A DNA stretch of 64,000 nucleotides from Dryocola clanedunensis (GCF_025215155.1 NZ_JALHAM010000118.1), one strand, 5' to 3'. Numbered from the stretch's first letter, positions 52,810-62,706 are shown. Notes: generated by a model from the letters alone, not told the origin. A program made the numbers and translations.

Positions 52810-54126
52810 ATGAATCAGCAGGAATTTCTCCGTCGCCGCCAGGCGCTACTGGCGAAAATGGCTCCGGCCAGCGCCGCGCTAATTTTTGCGGCTCCCGAGG
52901 CCACGCGCAGTGCGGACAGTGAATATCCGTACCGCCAGAACAGCGATTTCTGGTACTTCACGGGATTTAACGAACCCGAAGCGGTACTGGTGCTTATCAA
53001 AAGCGATGAAACCCACAACCACAGCGTGCTGTTCAACCGGCTGCGCGATAAGACCGCTGAAATCTGGTTTGGTCGTCGTCTTGGCCAGGAAGCCGCACCG
53101 GAAAAACTGGCGGTGGATCGCGCGCTGGCATTTTCAGAAATTGACGAGCAGCTGCCTCAGTTACTGAACGGCCTGGACGTGGTTTATCACGCGCAGGGCG
53201 AGTACGGTTACGCAGACTCCATCGTCTTTGCGGGGCTGGACAAGCTGCGTCGCGGCTCTCGCCAGAATCTGAGCGCACCTGCCACGCTGACTGACTGGCG
53301 GCCGTGGGTACACGAACAGCGCCTGTTTAAATCCGATGAAGAAATTGCCGTGATGCGCCGGGCCGGTGAGATCACCGCGCTGGCCCATACCCGTGCGATG
53401 GAAAAATGCCGTCCGGGCATGTTCGAGTATCAGCTGGAAGGTGAAATTCTTCATGAATTCAGCCGCCACGGCGCGCGCTTCCCGTCCTATAACACTATCG
53501 TTGGCAGCGGTGAGAACGGTTGTATTCTGCACTACACCGAAAACGAAAGTGAGATGCGAGACGGCGATTTAGTGCTGATTGACGCCGGGTGTGAATACAA
53601 AGGGTACGCGGGGGATATCACCCGCACCTTCCCGGTGAACGGTAAGTTCAGTGCGCCACAGCGCGCTATATATGACATCGTTCTTGAATCCCTTGAGACG
53701 GCGTTTAAGCTCTACCGCCCGGGGACTTCCATGCAGGAAGTGACCGGCGAGGTTATCCGCATTATGGTGCGTGGACTGGTGAAGCTGGGCATCCTGAAAG
53801 GTGACGTTGAACAGCTGATTGCTGACAACGCACACCGCCAGTTCTTTATGCATGGCCTCAGCCACTGGCTGGGTCTGGATGTCCATGACGTAGGTTTCTA
53901 CGGCGCAGATCGTTCCCGCGTTCTGGAACCCGGCATGGTGATCACCGTTGAACCCGGGCTGTATATCGCGCCGGATGCGGATGTGCCTGCGGAGTATCGC
54001 GGCATCGGCATTCGTATCGAAGACGATATTCTCATTACCGCCGACGGCAACGAAAACCTGACGGCGAGCGTGGTGAAATCTGTGGATGAAATTGAAGCGC
54101 TGATGGCGGCGGCACGCCAGCCATGA
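52810..54126 (+). CDS. pepP: Xaa-Pro aminopeptidase P
   Basis: A 438-residue M24 metallopeptidase that removes N-terminal residues before proline. Residues 1-170 form the N-domain; the pita-bread domain carries dimanganese ligands in LIDAGCEYKGYAGDITR (two Asp), HGLSHWLGLDVHD (His), and two Glu in VEPGLYIA and GIRIEDDI. ATG 52810 with AGGAGG four bases upstream is preferred to GTG 52807. Its stop overlaps the ubiH start (ATGA). Confidence 0.97.
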   Translation: MNQQEFLRRRQALLAKMAPASAALIFAAPEATRSADSEYPYRQNSDFWYFTGFNEPEAVLVLIKSDETHNHSVLFNRLRDKTAEIWFGRRLGQEAAPEKLAVDRALAFSEIDEQLPQLLNGLDVVYHAQGEYGYADSIVFAGLDKLRRGSRQNLSAPATLTDWRPWVHEQRLFKSDEEIAVMRRAGEITALAHTRAMEKCRPGMFEYQLEGEILHEFSRHGARFPSYNTIVGSGENGCILHYTENESEMRDGDLVLIDAGCEYKGYAGDITRTFPVNGKFSAPQRAIYDIVLESLETAFKLYRPGTSMQEVTGEVIRIMVRGLVKLGILKGDVEQLIADNAHRQFFMHGLSHWLGLDVHDVGFYGADRSRVLEPGMVITVEPGLYIAPDADVPAEYRGIGIRIEDDILITADGNENLTASVVKSVDEIEALMAAARQP

Positions 54127-55301
54127 GCGTGATTATTGTTGGCGGGGGCATGACCGGTGCGACTCTCGCGCTGGCTATTTCAAATATGACCGGGGGCAAA
54201 CTCCCGGTGCATCTTGTTGAGGCAACAGAGCCTGATTCCTTAGCTCATCCGGGGTTTGACGCCCGTGCCATCGCACTGGCGCAAGGTACCTGCCAGCAGC
54301 TGACCCGTATCGGCGTCTGGCCCGCCATCTCTGACTGCGCCACGGCAATTACTACCGTGCACGTGAGCGATCACGGACACGCTGGATTTGTCACTCTCGA
54401 AGCGGAAGATTATCAAATCGGCGCTTTAGGGCAGGTGGTTGAGCTGCACGATGTCGGCCAGCGTCTGTTTGCCCTGTTGCGTAAAGCGCCGGGCGTAACA
54501 TTGCATTGCCCGCAGCGGGTCGCCTCATTCACTCGTGATGAAAGTAGCGTAAGCGTCACGCTGGATGACGGCACCGTGATCGATGGCAAACTGCTCGTCG
54601 CCGCGGATGGCTCCCGTTCCGCCCTTGCGGCACAGTGTGGCATCGTCTGGCAGCAGCAGGATTATCAGCAAATCGCGGCTATCGCCAACGTCACAACCGC
54701 TTTACCCCATAATAACCGGGCGTTTGAACGCTTTACCGAGCATGGCCCGCTGGCGATGTTGCCAATGTCCGACGGGCGTTGCTCGCTGGTCTGGTGCCAT
54801 CCGCAGGATGCGCAGGAAGAGGTGAAAAGCTGGAGCGACGAACGTTTCTGTGACGAGTTGCAAAGGGCGTTCGGCTGGCGTCTTGGCCGGATAACCCATG
54901 CAGGCTCGCGAAATATTTATCCGCTGGCCCTGACTACCGCCTCACAATCTATTTCGCATCGCGTGGCTCTGGTTGGCAACGCGGCGCAAACCCTGCATCC
55001 GATTGCCGGACAGGGTTTTAATCTCGGCCTGCGCGATGTCATGTCGCTGGCGGAGTCCTTGAGTACCGCTTATCTTGCGCATCTTGATCCCGGCAGCTAT
55101 CCCGTGCTGGCTGAATATCAGCAGCGACGCGCTGAGGACAAAGCCACAACCGTTGGTGTAACCGATGGCCTGGTGCAGCTGTTTGCGAACCGCTGGGCGC
55201 CGCTGGTCGTTGGCCGCAATCTGGGGCTAATGGCGATGGAACATTTTACTCCGGCACGAGACGTGCTGGCACAGCGGACCCTTGGTTGGGTCGCGCGTTA
55301 A
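54123..55301 (+). CDS. ubiH: 2-octaprenyl-6-methoxyphenol hydroxylase
   Basis: A 392-residue FAD monooxygenase of ubiquinone synthesis. FAD motifs: VIIVGGGMTGATLALA at the N-terminus, DG motif VAADGSRSALA near 160, and GNAAQTLHPIAGQGFNLGLRD near 285. Translationally coupled to pepP and 12 bases before ubiI. Confidence 0.97.
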   Translation: MSVIIVGGGMTGATLALAISNMTGGKLPVHLVEATEPDSLAHPGFDARAIALAQGTCQQLTRIGVWPAISDCATAITTVHVSDHGHAGFVTLEAEDYQIGALGQVVELHDVGQRLFALLRKAPGVTLHCPQRVASFTRDESSVSVTLDDGTVIDGKLLVAADGSRSALAAQCGIVWQQQDYQQIAAIANVTTALPHNNRAFERFTEHGPLAMLPMSDGRCSLVWCHPQDAQEEVKSWSDERFCDELQRAFGWRLGRITHAGSRNIYPLALTTASQSISHRVALVGNAAQTLHPIAGQGFNLGLRDVMSLAESLSTAYLAHLDPGSYPVLAEYQQRRAEDKATTVGVTDGLVQLFANRWAPLVVGRNLGLMAMEHFTPARDVLAQRTLGWVAR

Positions 55302-55313
55302 AGGAGAGTCAAT

Positions 55314-56513
55314 TTGCAAAGCGTTGATGTGGCGATTGTTGGTGGCGGTATGGTTGGCCTGGCGGTTGCCTGTGGTTTGCAGGGCAGCGGCCTGCGCGTG
55401 GCCGTACTGGAGAATCATCTCCCGCAGCCTCTTGCACAGGATGCGCCTCCCGCCCTGCGAGTGTCGGCCATAAACGCTGCCAGCGAAAAGCTGCTGGCCC
55501 ACCTGGGTGCGTGGCCGGAGATTGTCCGCCGCGCAGCACCGTATCACGGCATGGCGGTCTGGGATCAGGACAGCTTCGGAAAAATCGATTTCGACGATAA
55601 AACCTACGGCTTCAGCCACCTGGGCCACATCATTGAAAACGCGGTCATTCATCATGCGCTCTGGCAGCGCGCCGAACAGTGCGCGGACGTCACGCTGATG
55701 GCTCCCGCTGAGCTACAGCAGGTTGCCTGGGGAGAAAACGAAGCCTTTATCACCCTCAAAGACGGGGCGATGCTGACCGCCCGTCTGGTTATCGGGGCCG
55801 ATGGTGCAAACTCCTGGTTACGCAAGCAGGCGGATATTCCTCTGACGTTCTGGGATTACCGGCACCATGCGCTGGTCGCGACCATACGCACCGCTGAGCC
55901 GCACCAGGCCGTGGCGCGTCAGGTCTTCCACGGCGAGGGCATTCTGGCCTTCCTGCCGCTGTCCGATCCGCATCTTTGCTCTATTGTCTGGTCGCTGCCG
56001 CCGCAGGAAGCGGAGCGTATGCAGCAGGCAACGAATGAAGAATTTAACCAGGCGCTGAGCGTTGCCTTCGATATGCATCTTGGTTTGTGCAGCGTTGAGA
56101 GCGAACGCCAGGTCTTCCCGCTGACGGGTCGCTATGCGCGTAACTTTGCTGCTCATCGTCTGGCGCTGGTGGGCGACGCCGCCCACACCATCCACCCGCT
56201 GGCCGGGCAGGGCGTGAATCTTGGTTTTATGGATGCCGCCGAGCTTATTGATGAAGTTCGTCGCCTGCACCGTGAAGGCAAAGATATCGGACAGTATCTG
56301 TATCTGCGCCGCTATGAACGTAGCCGTAAGCACAGTGCCGCTATGATGCTGGCTAGCATGCAGGGCTTCCGCGATCTGTTTGCAGGCAGCAATCCAGCTA
56401 AAAAACTGCTGCGTGACATCGGCCTTAAACTCGCGGATACGCTCCCGGGCGTGAAGCCTCAGTTAGTTCGTCAGGCGATGGGCTTGCAGGATCTGCCAGC
56501 CTGGCTTCGTTGA
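55314..56513 (+). CDS. ubiI: 2-octaprenylphenol C5-hydroxylase
   Basis: A 399-residue FAD monooxygenase (VisC) for C5 hydroxylation in ubiquinone synthesis. FAD motifs VAIVGGGMVGLAVA, IGADGANSWLR and VGDAAHTIHPLAGQGVNLG are intact. The start is a TTG (55314) with AAAGGAGA eight bases upstream; no ATG fits the conserved N-terminus MQSVDVAIVGGG. Confidence 0.96.
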   Translation: MQSVDVAIVGGGMVGLAVACGLQGSGLRVAVLENHLPQPLAQDAPPALRVSAINAASEKLLAHLGAWPEIVRRAAPYHGMAVWDQDSFGKIDFDDKTYGFSHLGHIIENAVIHHALWQRAEQCADVTLMAPAELQQVAWGENEAFITLKDGAMLTARLVIGADGANSWLRKQADIPLTFWDYRHHALVATIRTAEPHQAVARQVFHGEGILAFLPLSDPHLCSIVWSLPPQEAERMQQATNEEFNQALSVAFDMHLGLCSVESERQVFPLTGRYARNFAAHRLALVGDAAHTIHPLAGQGVNLGFMDAAELIDEVRRLHREGKDIGQYLYLRRYERSRKHSAAMMLASMQGFRDLFAGSNPAKKLLRDIGLKLADTLPGVKPQLVRQAMGLQDLPAWLR

Positions 56514-56947
56514 GCAATAGCGTTAACCCAGTCACATTTTCCTTCCCGACACCGGGAAGGGAACCCCGCTTCTTGTTTGAAAAATTCTAATCCCAGAACA
56601 AATTTCGGATTACTTTTTTTAATGTCATGTTTTTATTGATGTAGTGAATTTGTTTCTGAAATGGTCGTAAATGTTAGCTAGTTCTAAAAACCCTCTTAAA
56701 CACTTCTTGTTTATGCGTACCGCCTCGCATTTTTCCAGTTGAATACTCTGCATGCTGCTTCGCCTGTTTTGGTCATAAGCTAATGGAATGACCGTTTCCC
56801 CCTTATGGTTTACGGGGCATATCAGTGGTAAGTTCAGATGATAAGGTAACGTTTGCGTCGCGCCTGTATCGGGAGCGGCACCGGGTTACGTCTGACGGAC
56901 AGCAGGGCGTGAAAACGTCGTGCAACCAGATGGTTAAAGAGGAAAAG
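56514..56947. other. gcvTHP upstream control region
   Basis: 434 bases without a gene. The first half (56580-56720) is AT-rich, fitting the Lrp- and GcvA-bound region known upstream of gcvT in E. coli. A PurR-like box lies at 56843-56858. No promoter elements were assigned with confidence. Confidence 0.5.
56843..56858 (+). promoter_or_regulatory. PurR box candidate of gcvTHP
   Basis: AAGGTAACGTTTGCGT agrees with the PurR consensus ACGCAAACGTTTGCGT at 13 of 16 positions, all nine in the right half. PurR repression of gcv is established in E. coli. Confidence 0.5.
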
Positions 56948-58045
56948 ATGGCTCAACAGACCCCTTTGTTTGAACAGCACAATCTCTGCGGCGCGCGCAT
57001 GGTGGATTTTCATGGCTGGATGATGCCGCTGCACTACGGCTCGCAGATTGACGAACACCATGCGGTGCGTACCGATGCGGGCATGTTCGATGTTTCCCAC
57101 ATGACCATCGTTGATTTACACGGCAGCCGCACCCGTGAATTCCTGCGTTATTTAGTCGCCAACGACGTAGCCAAACTGACCCAGCCGGGTAAAGCCCTCT
57201 ACACCGGGATGCTTAACGCCTCTGGCGGCGTTATCGATGACCTGATTATCTATTTCTTTACCGAAGACTATTTCCGCCTGGTGGTTAACTCTGCTACTCG
57301 TGAAAAAGATCTGGAGTGGATAACCCAGCATGCTGAACCGTTTGCGGTTGAAATCACCGTGCGTGACGACCTTTCCCTGATTGCCGTGCAGGGGCCAAAC
57401 GCCCAGACGAAAGCGGCAAAACTCTTCAGCGAAGAGCAGCGCAAAGCGGTAGAAGGAATGAAACCGTTTTTCGGCGTGCAGGCGGGGGAGCTGTTTATCG
57501 CCACCACCGGTTATACCGGTGAGGCGGGCTATGAAATTGCGATGCCAAATGAGAAAGCCGCAGGGTTCTGGGCGCAGCTGGTGGAAGCGGGCGTTAAGCC
57601 ATGCGGCCTTGGCGCGCGTGACACGCTGCGTCTGGAAGCAGGTATGAACCTGTACGGCCAGGAGATGGATGAAGGGGTTTCCCCGCTGGAAGCCAATATG
57701 GGCTGGACCATCGCCTGGGAGCCTGCGGATCGTCAATTCATTGGTCGAGAAGCCCTTGAAATGCAACGCGAAAAAGGCGCTGACAAATTGGTTGGCTTGA
57801 TCATGACCGAGAAAGGCGTATTACGTAATGAGCTGCCCGTGCGTTTCACCGATGAATCAGGCAACGTCTGTGAAGGCGTGATTACCAGCGGCACTTTCTC
57901 GCCAACGCTTGGTTACAGTATTGCACTGGCTCGCGTTCCGGCAACCATTGGCGATACCGCCATTGTGCAGATCCGCAACCGCGAAATGCCGGTAAAAGTC
58001 ACTAAACCAGTTTTTGTTCGCGCCGGTAAAGCCGTCGCACAGTAA
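56948..58045 (+). CDS. gcvT: Glycine cleavage system T protein (aminomethyltransferase)
   Basis: A 365-residue folate-dependent protein that releases ammonia from the aminomethyl-lipoyl H protein and forms 5,10-methylene-THF. Starts MAQQTPLFEQHNLCGARMV; TGYTGEAGYEI and GLGARDTLRLEAGMNLYGQE are family motifs. ATG 56948 with GAGGAAAAG upstream; the frame is open from 56825 but that part is not conserved. First gene of gcvTHP. Confidence 0.97.
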   Translation: MAQQTPLFEQHNLCGARMVDFHGWMMPLHYGSQIDEHHAVRTDAGMFDVSHMTIVDLHGSRTREFLRYLVANDVAKLTQPGKALYTGMLNASGGVIDDLIIYFFTEDYFRLVVNSATREKDLEWITQHAEPFAVEITVRDDLSLIAVQGPNAQTKAAKLFSEEQRKAVEGMKPFFGVQAGELFIATTGYTGEAGYEIAMPNEKAAGFWAQLVEAGVKPCGLGARDTLRLEAGMNLYGQEMDEGVSPLEANMGWTIAWEPADRQFIGREALEMQREKGADKLVGLIMTEKGVLRNELPVRFTDESGNVCEGVITSGTFSPTLGYSIALARVPATIGDTAIVQIRNREMPVKVTKPVFVRAGKAVAQ

Positions 58046-58067
58046 ATCTTGATTGAGGGTAAAAATA

Positions 58068-58454
58068 ATGAGCAATGTGCCTAACGAACTGAAATACAGC
58101 AAAGAACACGAATGGCTGCGTAAAGAAGCCGATGGCTCTTACACCGTCGGCATTACCGAGCATGCGCAGGAACTGCTTGGCGACATGGTCTTTGTGGATC
58201 TGCCAGAAGTAGGTTCCACCGTGAGCACCGGCGACGACTGCGCCGTTGCAGAATCCGTAAAAGCTGCATCCGATATCTATGCGCCAGTCAGCGGTGAAAT
58301 TATTGCCGTTAACAACGAGCTGGAAGGTAACCCGGAGCTGGTGAACAGCGAGCCGTACACCGGCGGCTGGATCTTCAAAATCAAAGCCAGCGACGAGTCC
58401 GAAATCGATGGTCTGCTGGACGCAGCAGCTTATGAAGCGCTGTTAGACGAGTAA
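58068..58454 (+). CDS. gcvH: Glycine cleavage system H protein
   Basis: A 128-residue lipoyl carrier that shuttles the aminomethyl group. The lipoylated lysine is in AVAESVKAASD (about K65). Starts MSNVPNELKYSKEHEWL. Second gene of the operon, 22 bases after gcvT. Confidence 0.97.
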   Translation: MSNVPNELKYSKEHEWLRKEADGSYTVGITEHAQELLGDMVFVDLPEVGSTVSTGDDCAVAESVKAASDIYAPVSGEIIAVNNELEGNPELVNSEPYTGGWIFKIKASDESEIDGLLDAAAYEALLDE

Positions 58455-58518
58455 AAAATTCGGCGGGTGACGCAAAGCTTACCCGCCCTACGATTTATCA
58501 CCCAATCTGGTTTTGTAG

Positions 58519-58544
58519 GGTGGATAAGCGCAGCACCATCCACC
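58519..58544. repeat. REP-like palindrome inside the gcv operon
   Basis: GGTGGAT (58519-58525) faces ATCCACC (58538-58544); a related GCGGGTGACGC…TACCCGCCC lies just upstream at 58463-58490. Both are between gcvH and gcvP and may stabilise upstream mRNA. Confidence 0.6.
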
Positions 58545-58578
58545 GCTAAAGTTCCGCATGTTTCAGGAATCACCGCTC

Positions 58579-61452
58579 ATGACCCAGTCCTTACGTAGCC
58601 TTGAGAATCACGAAGCGTTTATCGACCGCCACATTGGCCCCTCCGCGCAGCAACAGCATGAGATGCTGGAAGCCGTGGACGCAAGTTCGTTAAACGAACT
58701 CATCTCCACCATCGTCCCGGCAGATATTCAACTCGCGCAGCCGCCACAGGTAGGCGAGTCCGCCACCGAATATGCCGCGCTGGCGGAACTGAAAGCGATT
58801 GCCAGCCGCAATAAGCGCTTCAAAACGTATATCGGGATGGGTTACACCGCGGTGCAAACGCCGCCGGTGATCTTACGGAACATGCTTGAAAATCCAGGCT
58901 GGTATACAGCTTATACGCCATACCAGCCGGAAGTCTCTCAGGGCCGTCTGGAAGCGTTGCTCAACTATCAGCAGGTCACGCTGGATCTGACCGGTCTGGA
59001 TATTGCCTCTGCTTCCCTGCTGGATGAAGCAACCGCCGCGGCTGAAGCCATGGCCATGGCTAAGCGCGTCAGCAAGGTGAAAAACGCCAATCGTTTCTTC
59101 GTTGCGTCAGATATCCATCCGCAAACGCTGGACGTTGTTCGCACCCGCGCAGAGACCTTTGGTTTTGACGTGATTGTCGATGATGCGGCAAAAGTGCTGG
59201 ATCATCAGGACGTATTCGGCGTGCTGCTGCAGCAGGTTGGCACCACGGGCGAAGTGCATGACTACAGCGCGCTGATTCAGGAACTGAAACAGCGCAAGAT
59301 TGTGGTGAGCGTCGCCGCAGACTTTATGTCGCTGGTGCTGTTAACCGCACCGGGCAAGCAGGGCGCGGACATCGTGTTTGGCTCCGCACAGCGCTTCGGT
59401 GTGCCGATGGGCTACGGTGGCCCACACGCTGCCTTCTTCGCCGCCCGCGATGAATTCAAACGCTCCATGCCGGGCCGTATCATCGGCGTGTCCCGCGATG
59501 CTGCCGGGCGCACCGCGCTGCGCATGGCGATGCAGACTCGCGAGCAGCACATCCGCCGTGAGAAAGCGAACTCCAACATCTGTACCTCTCAGGTTCTGCT
59601 GGCAAACATTGCCAGCCTGTATGCCGTCTTCCACGGTCCGGCGGGCCTGAAGCGCATTGCGGGACGTATCCACCGCCTGACCGACATTCTGGCTGCTGGC
59701 CTGCAAAAAGGCGGCCTGGCGCTGCGCCACAAGCACTGGTTCGACACGCTGTGTGTCGAAGTCGCCGATAAAGCTGCCGTGCTGGCCCGCGCGGAAGCGC
59801 AGGAAATTAACCTGCGTAGCGATATCCTTAGCGCGGTTGGCATCACGCTGGATGAAGCCACCACTCGCGAAGACGTGCAGGCGTTGTTCACCGTGCTGCT
59901 GGGCGATAACCATGGTCTGGATATCGACAAGCTGGACCAGGACGTGGCAGGCGACAGCCTCTCGATTCCGGCAGCGATGCTGCGCGAAGACGACATCCTG
60001 ACCCATCCGGTGTTTAACCGCTACCACAGCGAAACCGAGATGATGCGCTATATGCACTCTCTGGAGCGCAAAGATCTGGCGCTGAACCAGGCGATGATCC
60101 CCCTCGGCTCCTGCACTATGAAGCTGAACGCCGCAGCGGAAATGATCCCTATCACCTGGCCTGAATTCGCCGAGCTGCATCCGTTCTGTCCGGCAAACCA
60201 GGCTGAAGGCTACCATCAGATGATCGCCCAGCTGTCCGACTGGCTGGTGAAGCTGACCGGCTATGATGCGCTCTGCATGCAGCCAAACTCTGGCGCACAG
60301 GGCGAATACGCGGGCCTGTTGGCTATCCGTCGTTATCACGAAAGCCGCAACGAAGCGGGCCGTAACCTTTGCCTGATCCCAAGCTCCGCGCACGGTACCA
60401 ACCCGGCGTCAGCGCAAATGGCTGGCATGGATGTGGTCGTCGTGGCCTGCGACAAGCAGGGCAATATCGATTTGCAGGATCTGCGTGCTAAGGCCGAGCA
60501 GGCGGGCGATGCGCTGTCGTGCATTATGGTGACCTATCCTTCCACTCACGGCGTTTACGAAGAAACTATTCGTGAAGTGTGCCAGATCGTTCATCAGTAC
60601 GGCGGCCAGGTTTATCTGGACGGCGCGAACATGAATGCGCAGGTGGGCATCACCTCGCCGGGCTTCATCGGCGCAGACGTTTCGCACCTCAACCTGCACA
60701 AAACCTTCTGTATCCCACACGGCGGTGGCGGCCCAGGTATGGGACCAATCGGCGTGAAAGCGCATCTGGCACCGTTTGTACCGGGCCACAGCGTGGTACA
60801 GATTGAAGAGATGCTGACCCAGCAGGGCGCGGTTTCTGCGGCACCGTTCGGCAGCGCCTCGATTCTGCCAATCAGCTGGATGTACATCCGTATGATGGGC
60901 GCGGAAGGGCTGAAGAAGGCAAGTCAGGTCGCGATCCTGAACGCCAACTACATTGCCAGCCGTCTGCAATCTGCCTTCCCGGTGCTTTATACCGGGGCGA
61001 ATGGCCGCGTGGCGCACGAATGTATTCTCGACATTCGTCCTTTGAAAGAAGAGACCGGTATCAGCGAGCTGGATATTGCCAAACGTCTTATCGACTTTGG
61101 CTTCCACGCGCCGACCATGTCCTTCCCGGTGGCGGGTACGCTGATGGTTGAGCCGACCGAATCCGAGAGCAAACTGGAGCTGGATCGCTTTATCGACGCG
61201 ATGCTGACCATCCGTACCGAAATCGACCGCGTCGCGCGTGGGGAATGGCCTCTGGAAGATAACCCGCTGGTTAACGCACCGCACACGCAGGACGAAATCG
61301 TTGCTGACTGGGCGCATCCGTACACCCGCGAGCTGGCCGTCTTCCCGGCAGGCCACAGCAACAAGTACTGGCCGACCGTGAAGCGTCTTGATGATGTGTA
61401 CGGCGACCGTAACCTGTTCTGCTCCTGCGTGCCGATGAGCGAATATCAATAA
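58579..61452 (+). CDS. gcvP: Glycine dehydrogenase (decarboxylating), P protein
   Basis: A 957-residue PLP enzyme that decarboxylates glycine and loads the aminomethyl group on GcvH. The PLP lysine is in HLNLHKTFCIPHGGGGPGMG near residue 708; IGMGYT, SQGRLEALLNYQ and SSAHGTNPASAQMAGMD are family motifs. ATG 58579 gives the E. coli length; an upstream start at 58558 would add seven residues. A terminator follows. Confidence 0.97.
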   Translation: MTQSLRSLENHEAFIDRHIGPSAQQQHEMLEAVDASSLNELISTIVPADIQLAQPPQVGESATEYAALAELKAIASRNKRFKTYIGMGYTAVQTPPVILRNMLENPGWYTAYTPYQPEVSQGRLEALLNYQQVTLDLTGLDIASASLLDEATAAAEAMAMAKRVSKVKNANRFFVASDIHPQTLDVVRTRAETFGFDVIVDDAAKVLDHQDVFGVLLQQVGTTGEVHDYSALIQELKQRKIVVSVAADFMSLVLLTAPGKQGADIVFGSAQRFGVPMGYGGPHAAFFAARDEFKRSMPGRIIGVSRDAAGRTALRMAMQTREQHIRREKANSNICTSQVLLANIASLYAVFHGPAGLKRIAGRIHRLTDILAAGLQKGGLALRHKHWFDTLCVEVADKAAVLARAEAQEINLRSDILSAVGITLDEATTREDVQALFTVLLGDNHGLDIDKLDQDVAGDSLSIPAAMLREDDILTHPVFNRYHSETEMMRYMHSLERKDLALNQAMIPLGSCTMKLNAAAEMIPITWPEFAELHPFCPANQAEGYHQMIAQLSDWLVKLTGYDALCMQPNSGAQGEYAGLLAIRRYHESRNEAGRNLCLIPSSAHGTNPASAQMAGMDVVVVACDKQGNIDLQDLRAKAEQAGDALSCIMVTYPSTHGVYEETIREVCQIVHQYGGQVYLDGANMNAQVGITSPGFIGADVSHLNLHKTFCIPHGGGGPGMGPIGVKAHLAPFVPGHSVVQIEEMLTQQGAVSAAPFGSASILPISWMYIRMMGAEGLKKASQVAILNANYIASRLQSAFPVLYTGANGRVAHECILDIRPLKEETGISELDIAKRLIDFGFHAPTMSFPVAGTLMVEPTESESKLELDRFIDAMLTIRTEIDRVARGEWPLEDNPLVNAPHTQDEIVADWAHPYTRELAVFPAGHSNKYWPTVKRLDDVYGDRNLFCSCVPMSEYQ

Positions 61453-61471
61453 AATCACGTTGTGATTTCTC

Positions 61472-61494
61472 AAGGGCACTTCGGTGCCCTTTTT
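61472..61494 (+). terminator. gcvTHP terminator
   Basis: AAGGGCAC-TTCG-GTGCCCTT with T tail: a tetraloop hairpin followed by T run, 20 bases after gcvP. Confidence 0.9.
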
Positions 61495-61509
61495 CTATGG
61501 GAGGATAAA

Positions 61510-62253
61510 ATGACAATAGCATTGGTCACCGGCGGGAGCCGGGGGATTGGCAGAGCCACCGCCATCCTGCTGGCACAAAACGGCTATCAGGTTGTCGTTA
61601 ATTATCAGCGCAATAAGCAGGCCGCAGACGAGGTGGTGAACACCATTCGTGAAGCGGGCGGCGTTGCGCTGGCTATCAAAGCAGATATTGCCGATGAGCT
61701 TCAGGTGCTGGCGATGTTTGCCGAAATCGACAGTGCCTTCGGGCCGGTCACCGCGCTGGTCAATAATGCGGGCATTCTTTTCCAGCAGTCCACTATTGAA
61801 AATCTGACGGCTGAGCGTATCAATCGTGTATTAGCCACTAACGTCACGGGCTATTTCCTTTGCTGTCGCGAGGCGGTTAAGCGCATGGCTTATCGCCACG
61901 GCGGAGAAGGTGGGGCAATTGTTAACGTCTCTTCAGCCGCTTCACGTCTGGGCGCACCAGGTGAATATGTTGATTACGCAGCGTCTAAGGGAGCGGTTGA
62001 TACGTTAACTACGGGGCTTTCCGTGGAGGTGGCGGCCCAGGGTATTCGCGTTAACTGCGTTCGTCCGGGGCTTATTTATACCGAAATACATGCTTCTGGC
62101 GGTGAGGCGGGGCGCGTGGATCGGTTAAAAGAGAGTTTACCTATGAAGCGTGGCGGGCAGCCGGAAGAAGTCGCGGAGGCCATCGTCTGGCTGTTAAGCA
62201 GCAATGCGTCCTATGTCACCGGCAGTTTTATTGATGTGGCGGGTGGGAAATAA
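61510..62253 (+). CDS. ygfF: Short-chain dehydrogenase/reductase YgfF
   Basis: A 247-residue NAD(P)-dependent SDR. Cofactor motif TGGSRGIG near residue 8, NNAG near 86, and the catalytic YxxxK in YAASKGAVD near 157. Reported in E. coli as a glucose 1-dehydrogenase-like oxidoreductase. ATG 61510 has GGGAGGAT upstream. Same place after gcvP as in E. coli. Confidence 0.94.
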   Translation: MTIALVTGGSRGIGRATAILLAQNGYQVVVNYQRNKQAADEVVNTIREAGGVALAIKADIADELQVLAMFAEIDSAFGPVTALVNNAGILFQQSTIENLTAERINRVLATNVTGYFLCCREAVKRMAYRHGGEGGAIVNVSSAASRLGAPGEYVDYAASKGAVDTLTTGLSVEVAAQGIRVNCVRPGLIYTEIHASGGEAGRVDRLKESLPMKRGGQPEEVAEAIVWLLSSNASYVTGSFIDVAGGK

Positions 62254-62257
62254 AAAG

Positions 62258-62307
62258 GCAGCCTGGATAATAAGGGTAGGAGACCACGGGGGCATTATCC
62301 AGGCTGC
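62258..62307 (-). terminator. Long-stem terminator after the MXKDX gene
   Basis: GCAGCCTGGATAAT (62258-62271) pairs perfectly with ATTATCCAGGCTGC (62294-62307), 22-base loop, with a T tract on the minus strand. It ends the minus-strand cluster and sits between convergent genes. Confidence 0.75.
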
Positions 62308-62314
62308 GAAAGCG

Positions 62315-62665
62315 TTAGTTCTTTTTCATCTCATCTTTAGACATGTTGTCTTTAGACATATTATCTTTAGACATATTATCTTTAGACATCGCATCTTTGC
62401 TCATGCCGTCTTTCGCCATGGAGTCTTTACCCATGCTGTCTTTGTGCATGCCGTCTTTCGCCATGGAGTCTTTACCCATGTTGTCTTTGTGCATGCCGTC
62501 TTTCGCCATGGAGTCTTTACCCATGTTGTCTTTGTGCATGCCGTCTTTAGTCATTTCCATCTTGTCTTTCGACATATTATCTTTGCTCATATTATCTGCC
62601 GCATTGGCGCCAGCCATACCTAAAGCCAGAGCGGAGCACATCATCATTGCATATAATTTTTTCAT
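62315..62665 (-). CDS. Secreted methionine-rich MXKDX repeat protein
   Basis: A 116-residue protein with a signal peptide (cleavage likely after A22, AGANA) and a mature region built almost only of the pentapeptide MxKDx, 17 copies, matching the known penta_MxKDx family. The mature part has 19 methionines in about 94 residues and no cysteine. MHKDxMGKDSMAKDG recurs three times as a 45-base tandem repeat. It is the last gene after a YedY-like molybdoenzyme and a cytochrome b; a methionine-rich oxidant sink repaired by that enzyme is a supported hypothesis from the Azospira MrpX/MsrPQ system. Confidence 0.85.
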   Translation of the reverse strand: MKKLYAMMMCSALALGMAGANAADNMSKDNMSKDKMEMTKDGMHKDNMGKDSMAKDGMHKDNMGKDSMAKDGMHKDSMGKDSMAKDGMSKDAMSKDNMSKDNMSKDNMSKDEMKKN

Positions 62666-62706
62666 TTTTTCTTCCTTATTTCTTGCGTGAGGGTCGAGTG
62701 AATATA

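Noticed and set aside
62330..62600. Regular repeats that could resemble a CRISPR array
   Set aside because: Units are 15 or 45 bases, in frame, and without unique spacers; they encode the MXKDX pentapeptides.
62204..62690. Plus-strand ORFs with His/Phe- or Leu/Ser-rich repeats over the MXKDX gene
   Set aside because: They are antisense shadows of the repeat array; signal peptide, RBS and operon context favour the minus-strand gene.
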